64,000 bases of DNA from Tetrapyrgos nigripes (GCA_013368315.1 JAACJM010000365.1:1-64000); one strand, 5' to 3'. Positions 11,153-23,027 are shown, numbered from the stretch's first letter. The notes: a model not told the origin generated them from the sequence alone. Numbers and translations: made by a program.

Positions 11153-13682
11153 TCATACGTCGATATCCGCCGCTGTGAATTGGAGAGGGTTGGTTGTACT
11201 GCCTGCAGTAGACGACTCCGGCGCGAATTGCTTGCGATGACCTGGCTTGGCCTCAAGATACTCTTCGCAAGCAAAGAATATCTCGTTCCACTGATCGCTT
11301 GTCAACTTTTTTGCTGGGTTGTAAAAGGTTTTGACTTGAGACGTCCAGTTTGCGGAGGAAAAGCTTTCCTTGGTGTTTCTGCCAGACGACTTGGCAGGCT
11401 TGAGGTTGGTTCCGGACTTCCAGTACAGCAACGCGCGTAATACCTGCGTAGAACTGAGGAGAAAGGTTAAGGGGAGACAGATAGTAGAACTCACAGAGGT
11501 GCAGCAAAGCGCCAAAGCTCCTGTGGGATCTCCATAAGTACCTCCATGTGAAGCAGACGTCGGTCCAGCAATAATGTTGACGTGATAAGCAAATACAGTG
11601 ATGACGAGACGGCCTAGGAATGTGGAACGGGCTCCTTTCTGGTATACAGAGACAACTCGTCAGTTCATGATGAAAATAAACATAGATAGAAGCACGTACC
11701 GGAGCGTCAGGCTCCCCATACAAGAAGCGAAGGCCGTCGAGCTCATCATTGACCCATTCAGCCCGAGAGTCAACCGAGTCGTACTCCTTCATATCCTCTT
11801 CCTTCCACAACTCCTCCATTGCTGTCATTCCGGCCTCTCCAACTCCTGTACGCCATGTCCGCACTCCAGAAAGGGCCTACATCAAGCAAAGGTCAGTGCA
11901 AGTACTAAATAAACAACTAGACTTACCAAGGGCATGATAGCTGGATGACAAGCGCGCTGGATGGGCTTGCCGTCCATATTGACCGTATCTGGAAGGCTGG
12001 AAAAGACTTGTGTCCACTCATTTTTGACAATGCTTTGTAAACGGTTGTCCGCGGGGCTGGCGTCGAAAGGGTTCTCTAAGGTTGCAACGAAGTCGATAAC
12101 ACGGGGGACGAGGATGGTCTGGAAGCGTTGTGTGTTGGTTTTGAAGGTAGTGTCTGGGAACGGGAGTTGGCCTTGCTTGACGACGTGGCGAGCCTTCTTG
12201 TTCCCACGTCCGGATTCCTTCTTGTCAATTTCATCGACGTCGGCGTCAACGAGTTTGATTTCTGCTGCCTGCAACAGAGGACACGTCAGTTATGGGCAAG
12301 AATGGGTGGAAGATACTTGCCTCTCGCTTTTGAGTGACTGCCGCTTCTCGCGAAACAGACACCGCCTCAACGTTTTCGAGCTGTCCCCCAGAGTCGAAGT
12401 CTTTACTGTGGTCACTGGAAGCTAGCGAAGATGAGGCCGACTGGTTGTACACTTTGCTGGACCAGTTCTTTGCAAGGCCGCCAATAGAATCTTTCAGACG
12501 TTTGGGCGGATTAACACTAGAAAGAGGTGAGTGGTAAATGAACTAGGGTGCAGCGCAATACTCACCTTTCCTTCTCTTTCTCATCTGCTTTTCGCTTTCC
12601 GGTGACCTTGGACTTTGCAGGAGCAATTGGAGCCGAAGGTCCCACTTGACGGGCTACATCTACAGAGGCTCGGAGCCCTTTGCGCTTTTCCTGCGAGCGA
12701 TGTATCAGAGAACATCAATTTGTGTGAGTGATCAACGACTTACCTTCTGCTCCTTCGTCTTCTCTGCCCGTTTCTTTTTGGCTTCTTCTTTCTTTCTCTC
12801 AGCTTCTCGGTGCTGCTGGAACTCCATGAAAGCTGCCCAATCTTCATTACTAACCTCCATCTCTTCAGGAGCACTCGCTTTACTCTTTGCTCTGGACGTT
12901 TTTGCTGGAAGTTGGACTGCTTCCCCTTCATCTTCATCAACATACTCATCACTGGATGTCACATCATCCATAGATGGGTCCCCTCCTTCCATCTCCACTT
13001 CTGCATCCGCACAATCCTCAACGTCCTGAGCCATGTCATCATCAAGAGACATCTCGGAGCCGTTGGACAAAAACCCCTCCGAGTCGGTCTCAGGCGGATG
13101 GACAGGCATGGCGATGTCGGAGAACTCGGCTTCAGGATCAAGACCTAGTTCACGTAAGGCCTCATCGTCAAGAGGAGATGGTGCACAAGAGTCAAAAGGA
13201 GACCCGAGAGGTGACATTGGTCGCTCTTGGTTGGGTTCCAGGTCTGCCACGTCACTCGCCATGCCAGGTCGAATACTGGGCTCAGGAGACATGTCTTTCT
13301 CCTGCTGCAGTCCAGAAGTCATGTCAGCACCATGAGCAGTGACCTGTGGGTGGGTGGGACGAGGACGAGGACGAGGACGAGGAAGGGGCTTGGGAATGGG
13401 CAAGGTAGGCATGTCAATGTCAGGCCGCAAGGAGAGTCGCTGACTGGTTTCCTTAGCTTCTTGGTCCTCTATTGCAGCAATCTTTTTCTTCGCTGCTGCA
13501 AGCTTTGCATCCCGATCCGCCTTCAATGCTGCCTGCTTTGCCGCCTTCTCTTTTTTCTCCTTTTCTTTTGCAGCCTTTCTCTCCGCTGCCTGCGCCTGGA
13601 CTTCTTCTTTGGTCCGAATCCGAACGTCTACACCAAGCGTTTTTCCACGAGTTTGCATACGAGAGGAAGGATCTGTGGACAT
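11153..13682 (-). CDS. Plavaka-element accessory protein, unknown function (7 exons)
   Basis: The exons I can assign read minus: 13682-12744, 12690-12566, 12516-12321, 12268-11927, 11876-11700, 11638-11495 and 11443-11153. Phases agree throughout, giving 737 aa. The third intron uses a GCAAGT donor (GC-AG type). Residues 25-80 are Ala/Lys/Glu-rich and probably a coiled coil. A (PR)n stretch follows near residue 100 and an acidic, Ser-rich region near 150-260. The C-terminal 300 residues look globular (QRFQTILVPRVIDF, RACHPAIMPLALSGVRTW, GDPTGALALCC). It lies inside the TIR-bounded element and is transcribed away from the transposase, which suggests a transposition or regulatory helper. I do not recognise the family. 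Confidence 0.75.
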
Positions 13683-13837
13683 GGTAAAGTGAAAAGTGGG
13701 CAGTGACGGCGGTAGACAGTAGACAAGGTGAGTCGGAGTTTTTTTGTGATTATTGAGCTAATTTTCGGCTACCACATTCTTGTTTCATTCCAAACGCGGT
13801 TACAAGCATCTTCCACACTCGCATCCACTATCTTCCT
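13683..13837. promoter_or_regulatory. Bidirectional promoter interval of the Plavaka element
   Basis: Only 155 bp separate the start codons of the two divergent element genes, so both promoters must lie here or overlap the coding starts. No clear TATA box is visible. The side near the minus gene has purine-rich, the other side T-rich, tracts. Confidence 0.55.
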
Positions 13838-16800
13838 ATGCCACGCCGTCGTCTCCAGGTCAACCAGGCTTATCCATGCCCTTTTCCAAGGTGTGGTCGG
13901 TCTTTTGCTGATACCAGTGCACGGAATCGACATGTATCTACGGGTCACCGTCAAATGCCAACGTCTGGAGATGGAACGCCAGCACCAGTCAATCCAGAAG
14001 AGACTGCGGAGTCACCAGATGACTTTCTAACACATCATGATGATGTTTCCCCTCCTCCACAACCATCACCTCCCACCTCAAAAAATTATCACCCGTACTT
14101 AACTGGTAGGCTACTCTCTCTGCTCATTATTCTGCCATGGCTCATTTCTGCGTATGAACAGGTATACCATGCGACAAGGATGGCAACAACATTGACCCCA
14201 ACACACCGCCAACACCAGCTACCGCTTCCGAAAATCCCTGGGAACCATTTGAAGATGAAGTCCAGTTCCGCCTCGCCGACTTTCTCTTCCAGAAAGTTGA
14301 GATGTCGCAGGGTGATATCGACTACCTGATGGAGTTGTGGGCGATGTCAATGGCAGAACGAGGAGCCCCGTTTGTCAATCACCAAGACATGTATCGCGCA
14401 ATTGACAACATCCAATTAGGAAGCGCTCCATGGCGTTGCTTCAAGGTGCCTCCTAGTTGGTATTCTACCAACGGCGTGGATGATAGTACGGTACCAGAGT
14501 GGAAGAAGCAAGAGTACCAGGTCTGGTACCGGGACCCTGAGGTGGTCATCGCGCATATTCTCTCAAACCCCGATTACAAGAATGATTTCAATACAACACC
14601 ATACGTTGAGATAGGACGGGATGGCAAGCGTCGATGGAGTGACTTTATGTCAGCGAACATGGCTTGGCGACATGCGGTGTGTATCTATCTACTGTTCTTT
14701 ATCTCTTGTTTGCTGACTTCACTCTCGCAGACCCAAATTTACCAAGATGACCCTGATACATACGGGTCCATGCTGCTTCCCATCATACTCGGTAGCGACA
14801 AGACCACGGTATCTGTTGCAACTGGAAACGTGGAATATCACCCTGTCTATCTCTCCATTGGGAACCTTACCAACCAAGCACGCCGAGCCCATCGGAACGG
14901 TGTGGTACCAATTGCCTTTCTTGCAATACCCCATGGTATGCCCTCGATTCCTCCACCAGATCTTCCAGTCTTCTTAACAGATATCTCAGCTGACCGCCAA
15001 TATGATAATGACGCTGAGTTTCGCAACTTCAAACGGCAGCTTTATCACTCCTCCCTCAATTCAATACTCCGGCCTCTCAAGCAAGGAATGGCGAAACCCG
15101 TGATACGTCGCTGTCCTGATGGACATTTTCGTCGAGTGATATACGACCTTGCCTCCTATATCGCAGACTATCCTGAGCAAGTTCTGCTTTCGGGAATTGT
15201 GTCTGGTTGGTGTGCTAAGTAAGCATCTTCGTTTCCTTTCGCTGTTATCTTTCTTCTGACCTCAGCGCTCTGGTAGATGTACAGCTTTATCATCCAATCT
15301 CGACGGGAGCAATGCATCTCGTCGATGTCGTCAACATACTGCAGCTATCTTTCAAGAACTCAAGGATCTCAATCTCAACGACTTCAACAGTCTGCTCTGG
15401 GATAATTGGGGGATAGATGCCTCACTCATAGTGCGTTGACTGATATTCTGAGTACTGCTGAGGCTTACAGTTTCCATCTCCTTCTGTTCACTAAGCCATT
15501 TACTCAAGGTTTTCCACGTGCTGACATCCATGAGATGATAACGTCCGACTTGTTGCATCAAGTTATCAAAGGCTCCTTCAAAGACCACTTGGTGGAATGG
15601 GTCCAAGAGTATCTGAACGCAACTTGCCACAGTGCTGCTGAAGCTCGACAGATCATGGATGACATTGACCGAAGGTAAGGCTTGAGCTTCTTATCACCTT
15701 CAAATATCTTGTGTTAATATTCCTTGTCTGTCACTTATCATCCAGAATTGCAGCGGTGCCTCCATTTCCAGGATTACGTCGCTTTCCCCAAGGACGACGC
15801 TTCAAGCAGTGGACGGGAGACGATTCCAAAGCATTGATGAAGGTAAATTGTTTACGCTAGAAGTACATCACAGTGTTTCTGATTTGTGTAAAGGTTTACC
15901 TTGCTGCCATCGCAGAATATCTCCCAGATGAGATGGTGAAGTGCTTTGCAGCTTTCCTCGATTTCTGCTACCTCGTACGTCGTGTGGATTTCAGCGAAAC
16001 AACACTAGCAGAGGTTCAGGAGACCCTTAATCGGTTTCATCACTACCGTGTCGTGTTCCTCCAGACTGGTGTTAGGGATGATTTTAACTTACCACGACAA
16101 CATGCTATGATGCATTATGTCCAGCATATCATGGAGTTTGGTGCACCCAATGGCCTTTGCACCTCTATCACAGAGTCTCGACATATCACAGCGGTCAAGA
16201 AACCTTGGCGGCGCTCAAATAGGTATAATGCTTTGAGTCAGATGCTGCTTACGATCCAGCAGCTTGACAAGTTATGTGCACTACGGTCAGATCTGGTGGC
16301 GAAACATCTCCTTCCTCTGATTCACACCACTCCGGAGCCTTTTGATCAAGACGACGACGAGGATGAAGGTGCGGTTGATGATAAGGCTACTGCACATGTG
16401 TTCCTTGCAAGTACTCGAGGTGGGCTTCTATCTTTGTTTCTTCTTCTGCATCTAACATCAGTTGTCCCTCTCAGAACGTAAATATCCTCGAGATATTGAT
16501 GCACTGTCACATCAAGTGGGCCACCCAGGTCTGGCAGAACTCACGCGCCGGTTCCTCCATGAGCAGCTTTCTGCTTGTCCTGCCGATGATGTCGACGTGG
16601 ATGATCTGCCTCTCATCTCATCAAAAGTCTACATCCATCACTCCGCAATAGCATACTTTTCTGCTCCGAGTGATGTGTCTGGAATACGTGGTATGCGGCG
16701 TGAAAGGATCCGTTGTACGCCATCATGGTATGGCTACCCTAGACGAGACTGCGCATTCGTTGCACAGGATCAGACTTTGCCTGGATTTTACGGACTTGCG

Positions 16801-17127
16801 GTTGTTCGATGTCTTCTTTTCTTCTCGTTCACTTATGAGGACGTAGAGTATCCGTGCGCGCTTGTGCATTGGTTCAATCGTCATGGTTCTCGCCCTGATC
16901 CTAACACCGGGATGTGGGTGGTAAAGCCAGATAACCGAGGGCGTCTGGAGGAACCATTTATCAGTGTTCTTCATATTGATACCTTTGTTCGTTGCTGCCA
17001 TCTGCTACCAAAGTACGGAGATAATCCTGTTCCAGACACTTTCCATTTTTCGTACTCCTTAGATGCATTCACTGCCTTCTATGTCAATAAGTACATAGAC
17101 CATCATGCAAATGAAATAGCTTTCTAA
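13838..17127 (+). CDS. Plavaka-type transposase (8 exons)
   Basis: The exons 13838-14105, 14162-14676, 14731-15218, 15277-15430, 15496-15674, 15746-15842, 15894-16419 and 16475-17127 give a continuous 959-aa protein with consistent phases. The N-terminus has a C2H2 zinc finger (C14, C19, H32, H37; YPCPFPRCGRSF). It is followed by the Plavaka hallmarks YHPYLTGIPCDKDG, then PWEPFEDEVQFRLADFLF, HQDMYRAID, WRHATQIYQD and FPRADIHEMITSDLLHQ, then HAMMHYVQHIMEFGAPNG and ITESRHITAVKKPWRRSN. Plavaka transposases are DDE/RNase H-fold enzymes related to the CACTA group and common in Agaricomycetes (known). The absence of stops or frameshifts suggests it is functional (inferred). Confidence 0.9.
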
Positions 17128-17354
17128 CCTCTGCCACTGCTGTAGCTTGGAGTGAGTGTGTATATTTCGTATATCACAAACACCAAGTAGAGCATATGGT
17201 ATAATGGTATATACAGCTCGGATCCTGTGTATAAATGTATCTACGTATAATCTCAAGTGTGCACCAAATCTGCATATACACCAGATACCTTATATACTCA
17301 ATATAAGGATGTGAAAGTACTGATGTATTCCATAGATCACATTAGTCAATCGTG

Positions 17355-17610
17355 CTAATGACTTCTGAAAGCGTCAAGTATGTCAAGGTCTTTACGAGCG
17401 CGTTTCATATCTAGCAAATTTGACCTAATTGGCCTGTTCCCGAACCACGAAATCTCAACGCCTCGAAAGTGAAAACTTACCGGCGTGCACGAAGAGCAAT
17501 AGCTTCACATGACATGCGATGTGCTAAATCTCGTGCTGCATGGCCCAGTAGCCGTTAACGAACTGGTTTCGGGACAGGATGAAAGACGACAAGCCAGCAA
17601 CTTGAATTTA
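17355..17610 (-). pseudogene. Copy A flank: 3' end of an unknown minus-strand gene
   Basis: Paralogous to 21449-21690. It encodes FILSRNQFVNGYW, then a frame break, then an intron with a perfect GTAAGT donor, then a last exon ending LDILDAFRSH and stop at 17355-17357. A 14-bp insertion relative to copy B brings a stop into frame after YWAMQHEI, so copy A is broken. Identity of the protein is unknown. This block resumes the duplicated segment after the Plavaka insertion. Confidence 0.5.
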
Positions 17611-17769
17611 AATATATACGTACCTGCTCCTCTGCGTACATACTACGTAGTACTGGTACTGGTCAGTCAAGAGATTTTTGTACTTACTACTTGCTTACTA
17701 CTTACTCTACGCTACCAACTATAATCCACGTTTTACTGTCCCTGTCTCTCTCTCAATCTACTTAATAAC

Positions 17770-19180
17770 CTTAAACTTCCACAACTTCAACCCCCCACCC
17801 ACCTACACCTCAACAACGATCGCCCAATCCTTCGTAATCAACACCCTCGGGTCTTTGATCACCAACTCACTCGCTACACCGCCATCCTTATCCTTTTTAT
17901 TATCGCTTGATGCAGTTCCTTCCTTGAACTCCCAAATCAACTCTTTCTCCTCATTGGCATTATCGCCACCACCGACGACCTTGACACTCGTCGGCTTCCC
18001 ACCAAGCCAAGCACCACCACCTTCTCCACCCTAACATCTTGAATACTCTTCGGAAAGGCGTTGTCAGAGGCATATGGGGTCAACGTGGTGGTGGTGGTGG
18101 TAGTCGACATCAAATCCCTAACTTCATGCGGATCAACAACCTCACCCCCCCCCCACTTTCCCCAAATCCCTACTCTCAATCTTCACCACAGTCTTTTTCT
18201 TCCCCTTCTTAGTAGCATCCACAGCCGCAACAAACTCCCTCCAAACGTACTCCCCACCAAGCGCATGTCTATAACTAACCCCATCGTCTAAATACCTCTC
18301 CCCTTGCACTACCCTCTTTATTTAACGCGATGGTTAGGGTAAATGGATCGTGTGCCATTAGAGGGGAGGCACGACGAGGGCGTTCTCGAGCTGGGAGGAT
18401 GGATCCGCCACGGATGAAGAGGGGGATATGGGAGAGGGTAGTGGGGAGGGTGAGGATTTTGCCTTTGCCTCGGTTGGAGGAGAAGGGGTGGTGTGATGAA
18501 ACAGTCGTAGTAGACCTGGAAGGCGAAGGGGGGGAGGGGGGACGACGTGTTAAGTTAAGAAAGACAGAGATAAAAAGAAAGCAAATAAAAACCGTACCTC
18601 ATCTTCAGCAGGAAGATACACAGAAACTTCACTAGCCCCTTTTTCTGTCACGGGTTTGACCAAAATCCAGAAGAACCAATAAAGAATTGATCACCCAAAT
18701 CGAACCCATTGGGGTCTTGAGGCAATTCGACGTAGTGGGGCCTGAAGCAAAACACAAAAAGTAACACAACTATCAGTTTAGTTTCCCAAAAAAAAAAAGA
18801 CAGAACGACGAGGTGTCAAAATATCCACCCACCTAACAACCGGTTTACCCCCAACACATCTTCCTAAACGCCGTGTACCAAATCGGTAACATCCGATACC
18901 TCAACCTCAACGCCTCTTTAACTATACCCTTATACGGCTCATCCAAAAGATACACGGCGTTTAGTATCGATATGCGCATCATGAGCACGTAAAAAGGGTG
19001 AAAATATCCCTACTTGATACAAACGAACGAGCATCTCGGGTTCGGGGTTGCCGAAGACACGTATTCGATGTCTAGCCAGAAGACGTCTACAGGGATGTCG
19101 TTTTCGGGGAGGTCAAAGTTGTTGGACGGAATGGACGTCGGATGTGGAGACGTAGTTCCAGCGACATTGGACGTCTGAGG
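17770..19180 (-). pseudogene. GH31 glucosidase II alpha-type relic
   Basis: Minus-strand fragments in order match the C-terminal half of the ER glucosidase II alpha subunit, which trims glucose from N-glycans: [13 protein letters not shown] (near 19080), then [20 protein letters not shown] and LPIWYTAF (near 18900), RPHYVELPQDPNGFDLGDQF (near 18720), VTEKGASEVSVYLPAEDEV (near 18630), IPLFIRGGSILPARERPRRA (near 18420), a C-terminal sheet domain, and VLITKDWAIVVEV near 17830. The catalytic block with the WNDMNEP-type motif is missing, and several frames are needed. This is a non-functional remnant. An intact copy presumably exists elsewhere in the genome. Confidence 0.75.
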
Positions 19181-19339
19181 TGGGTTTGGACTTTTGGGAT
19201 TCAGAGATCCATATCCTTCTTCGCCTTTTTCTTGTAAGTAGTCCTGTAGCCGCGTCGCTTTTGGCGGCGTGGCAGGCTATTAGTAATCAATGCCCGAAAT
19301 GGATCGCGTCAACGCGTCCTGAGCCACACCACCATCTCC

Positions 19340-19669
19340 TATGCCTCCCGCCCTTTCGTTTCGCTCTCGCGAATGCCAGCAAGCCCTCAAAGCGATATTA
19401 ACCAAGCTTATACCTCAATGGCCCACTGGCCCACTGGATTACGCGATTTTCAAGCCGAATCCATCTCGCTCATCCCAAGCTCATCCTTGACATTGGACAA
19501 TCAGGATTTATTCGTAATTATGGCCACTGGTAGCTACAATGTCTCGTTACAATGTTCCTTCATATGTCCCTCGACACGTCCCGCGAATATGCCCCACGAT
19601 CTTGAGTTCCCGGACGCTCTCCACTCCTTCCTTACCTCAACCAGCGCTGAAAAACTATCATTCATATGA
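19340..19669 (+). pseudogene. Possible helicase-like fragment
   Basis: Two adjacent frames read FRSRECQQALKAILTKLIPQ and LRDFQAESISLI...DLFVIMATGS. The second resembles the Q-motif/Walker A region of RecQ or DEAD-type helicase fragments that are frequent as debris in Agaricomycete genomes, but the Walker Lys is not preserved (ATGSYN). Weak call. Confidence 0.25.
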
Positions 19670-19850
19670 AAACTACTGAACTAGGCTATCGTGTCTTCCT
19701 TTGTCTTTTCAAGAACGTGCTCAAGACATACAATCGACGTATAATGCCTTGGTTCCAAACAATTACAATCAGCGGATGCGGACTATCGACTTTCTTAAGA
19801 TAGATAGATGATACACTGTCGAGTCACCATCCCGGCTTACTACTATGATA

Positions 19851-20207
19851 CTATGGCAACACGAAAAAGAACAATAGAGCAGCTTTGATATAAGCAATCG
19901 CTACCGTCTTCCAAACCACTTTCCCTACCTCGCATCCCAAGAGTGAGGAACCTTCCTTATACTTTTGCGTCAAACTCTTATCGTTCTCACTACAGAGAAG
20001 GCTCTGAAAAACTATGGCCAGGAACAATAATAGCGGTCGCTTCAACTTCCTTTCCAGGTTCGTACATTTCAGCTCACTATCATCGCCATCTTCTGTACTA
20101 GCCAATCTGACTCGACATTGAAGGAGGAGGGGGGCAGTGAGAGGGTACCCAAACCATCGTGCCAATACATCTTCGAATGCTTCCAGGTCTTCGACAAGGG
20201 GGAACAA
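19851..20207 (-). CDS. Hypothetical ORF, 118 aa
   Basis: An uninterrupted minus ORF starting MFPLVEDLEAFEDVLARWFG. It has a hydrophobic segment near residues 80-90 (LLLFLAIVFQSLL) and a hydrophobic C-terminus. No family is recognised. It lies directly upstream of copy B on the opposite strand and may be a chance ORF or a relic. Confidence 0.2.
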   Translation of the reverse strand: MFPLVEDLEAFEDVLARWFGYPLTAPLLLQCRVRLASTEDGDDSELKCTNLERKLKRPLLLFLAIVFQSLLCSENDKSLTQKYKEGSSLLGCEVGKVVWKTVAIAYIKAALLFFFVLP

Positions 20208-20280
20208 CCAGGCAATGCCAGGTACACAACAGAAACATTAGTTTGAATATGGCAATCTCACATCAATCCGTTTAATGACA

Positions 20281-21156
20281 CAGGCCCAGGTCAAACGACC
20301 TCAAATCCTTCAAGTTCTACAAGCACCTCTGCTCCTAGGGAAAATCGCAGAAATGTCATCTTCGAAGATGTATCCAAGACCAAGTTTGTGGGTTCCAACA
20401 AAATACTCCATACTGGGGATGGTCAACTCCCCATGGAAGGATTCAACGGGCTTAGCCATGTAACTTTCGGCAAGGGCTTCGAACTTACCGCTACGGGAGA
20501 GGGGCCTGATAGACCGTCCTCGAAACCTGGCGTCGAAATGAAATATTATTGTCAAGTAAAGGATGCGGAATTCGAAGGGGTGAACCTGCAATTTATTGGG
20601 GGTAAGGTCGTCAAGGCAGAAGAGCGAGTCCTGGCACCTACTACTAGTAGTCCTCAGTGGAGTGTAGCGCCGCGAACCCAGACCTATGGCGGTAACGCGC
20701 ATAATCAACCTCCCAACATGCATATGCACCCCCAAGCTCAAGGGAGCGGTTGGGACCAGGTTTGGGGTGGTGAGTAACATATTTGGTTTCATGCCATCGA
20801 TATATTGCATCTCAAGGAAGACGTCAATACAGGTCCGTCAGCGCCTCAAATGATATTGTATCATGATAATCAGGCTGTCAGCATGCATATGTACCCAGTC
20901 CCCCAAGCTCAAGGGAACGGACAAATATACGGGCAAGATTGGGGTCAGGTCCCTTGGGGTGGTGAGTAATATATTTGATTCCAAGTCATCGATGTTGTAT
21001 CTCAAAGACGACGTCAATACAGGTCCGCAGGCGCCTCAAGTACCAATGGCATGGATACAGGCCGGTACGACTTCCGCATATTATGGACCTGCACCACCTG
21101 GCAGCATGGTACAACAGTCTCCACATTACTCCTGGCCCCCCCAATACCAGCAGTAG
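20281..21156 (+). CDS. Copy B of the duplicated unknown gene
   Basis: An unrecognised protein that reads cleanly through three exons. One runs from about 20283 to 20769 after an acceptor tgacacag and encodes SSSTSTSAPRENRRNVIFED...SKPGVEMKYYCQ. The others are 20833-20961 and 21023-21156. Upstream exon(s) and the start codon were not identified. The C-terminal part is Gln/Pro/His/Met-rich (NMHMHPQAQG, MHMYPVPQAQGNG, YSWPPQYQQ). The two introns (20770-20832 and 20962-21022) are near-copies of each other and each exon starts GPxAPQ, so an exon-plus-intron unit was duplicated in tandem. Copy A at 6930-10044 is the same gene with insertions. Confidence 0.6.
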
Positions 21157-21448
21157 GCATACGTCGCCGAGTCGGCCATGAGACTCCCTGCTGGGCCAGT
21201 GTGTGGGAACCCTCCTCACACCTATAATAGTCGTCCCCCACTACACCCTACCGCGATACTCGTATCGTTTACTTGTTTCTATGCATTTTACTTAAGCTTT
21301 CGTTTGCCAGTTTATATACTCTACAGTAGCAGCTTTAACTTCTCAGCTTTCACTCTTATTCTCGCTGAGCCTGGTCTACCTTTCTAGTATTACATTCTAC
21401 ATTAGGACTTTAGTACTCCATATATCATATTAATCATGCTAATTCATG

Positions 21449-21690
21449 CTAATGACTTCTGAAAGCGTCAAGTATGTCAAGATCTTCACGAGTGCGTTCC
21501 ATATCTAGCAAAATATTGACCTAATTGGCCTGTTCCCGAACCATGAAACCTCAACGCCTCAAAAGTGAAAACTTGCTGGCATGCACGAAGAGCAATAGCT
21601 TCACATGACAGGCGATGTGCCAAATCCCAGTAGCTGTTAACGAACTGGTTTCGGGACATGATGAAAGACGACAAGCCGGCAACTTGAATC
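21449..21690 (-). pseudogene. Copy B flank: 3' end of an unknown minus-strand gene
   Basis: Reads FIMSRNQFVNSYWDLAHRLS and CEAIALRACQ, an intron, then ERTREDLDILDAFRSH and stop at 21449-21451. Where copy A has a GTAAGT donor, copy B has GCAAGT, so the intron would be GC-AG. Only the last two exons are present before similarity to copy A ends. Family unknown. Confidence 0.4.
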
Positions 21691-22498
21691 TAAATACGGG
21701 TTCAGTAGGTATCAATCGGGGTAATAGAGAAAAAATGACTTACAACGGCCAAAGGTCTCCTTTTATCTTCAAACACCTGATTGTCTTTGCGGCGTCGACA
21801 GTGTACTACCCCGCGATGGCTTCATTCCCATACGCCATATAATCCACCTTCAATTGATTATACGTCGTTATCTCCGTAAACCAAGAAACTCCAGTCACTT
21901 CGATCTCCTTCAAGTCCGAATTCCTTGACCTCCTTCTGACAGTGCTTCTCCAATCCTTAGCAGACAACAAATAATGAGGCCGAATCAACATCGCCACCCC
22001 TCTCATCAACCGGTATAGCTAAATCTGCAGACACCCCGTGCAGACACCCTGCAAGGCTGCAGACACCCTTCGCATAGCATTGTAGATTACTGTATAGGAC
22101 TATATGTACCATACCATATATATATGTGACCTACAGGATGATTTTAAAGTTGTGTATTAGCTGTACACAGAGTGTAAAAATCTTCAAAAAAAGGAGTATA
22201 AGCACAGCCACAGGTTTTTTCCTGAAACATTCTTACAGAATTTCTCTATTCAAGATATCAGGAGAGTATCTATACATTCTCATGAGTGTATATCAGTGTG
22301 AATCTGTAAAGCAAGGACACTCAAGATGTCTCATAATGCTTTGAGATGCTTGCTACCTACATTTCACTACTGATCTTTGAATATCCTATTATATCAAACA
22401 ATTGGTAGTATTTGGCTCATGTCTGGGCATGTTTCTACAAGATAATACATTATAATAACTTCAAGATAATTTGTACTCATTGTAATTTTTGGGAAGGG

Positions 22499-22552
22499 TG
22501 TCTGCAGGGTGTCTGCACGTGCACAGCCACATGCAGACACCTTGCAGACACC
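22499..22552. repeat. Internal inverted repeat of two GGTGTCTGCA units
   Basis: The sequence ggtgtctgcagggtgtctgc is followed about 15 bp later by its near-perfect inverse. This splits the host element into two halves that each begin and end with the same motif, so it may be two related elements joined end to end. Confidence 0.7.
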
Positions 22553-23027
22553 TTAAGTAAAGATAGATAGTCACATCAGACACTTGCTTGTGGCAGTTAA
22601 TGACCCTGTAGTAGAAATAATACCCAGTTATTGGCGTTTTTGAAAAGTTCGCGCGCGCGTCACTTTGGTTAATTTTCGAGTTTTTGGGCTCAATTTTGTG
22701 AGAGCTGCAGCTCGCTCATTTCCCCACCTTTGCCTTCATTTTTAGCACAAAACAACATTATTTCAGCGTCTCTAGGGTATGGTGTACATAGCTAGACCTG
22801 TGATACACTTGTTGTCATACTCACTTTTCGGGCTCCCTCTACTGTATCTGAGCAAATGTGTAATATCTGTGGGGAGTACAGGCAAGCTAAGGCTGTCTAG
22901 CAAAGCCCAGGGAGTTTATGCAGGGATCTAGGAAGCAGCTAAAGTGAGAACAATGCCCTAGTCACAGATAATTGCAGCCCGCTATTCCACATGTCATCAA
23001 CTTCTGCTTTGTTCCTATACTACCATC

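Larger units (their letters stand above)
10713..17325. mobile_element. Two-gene Plavaka-type DNA transposon
   Basis: A 6.6 kb element inserted in the 3' flank of copy A; copy B near 21415-21430 is the empty site. The ends are CATCAGTA (10713-10720) and its inverse (17318-17325), flanked by TA on both sides. Both subterminal regions are rich in gtatata/atatacac motifs, as in CACTA-group elements. Inside are two divergent genes: a Plavaka transposase (13838-17127, plus) and an uncharacterised 737-aa protein (13682-11153, minus). They are separated by only 155 bp. Both genes read through all exons without a break, so the element may be active. Confidence 0.85.

Noticed and set aside
12646..13706. 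Several plus-strand ORFs of 100-159 aa
   Set aside because: They are shadows of the minus-strand K/E-rich exon of the Plavaka accessory gene.
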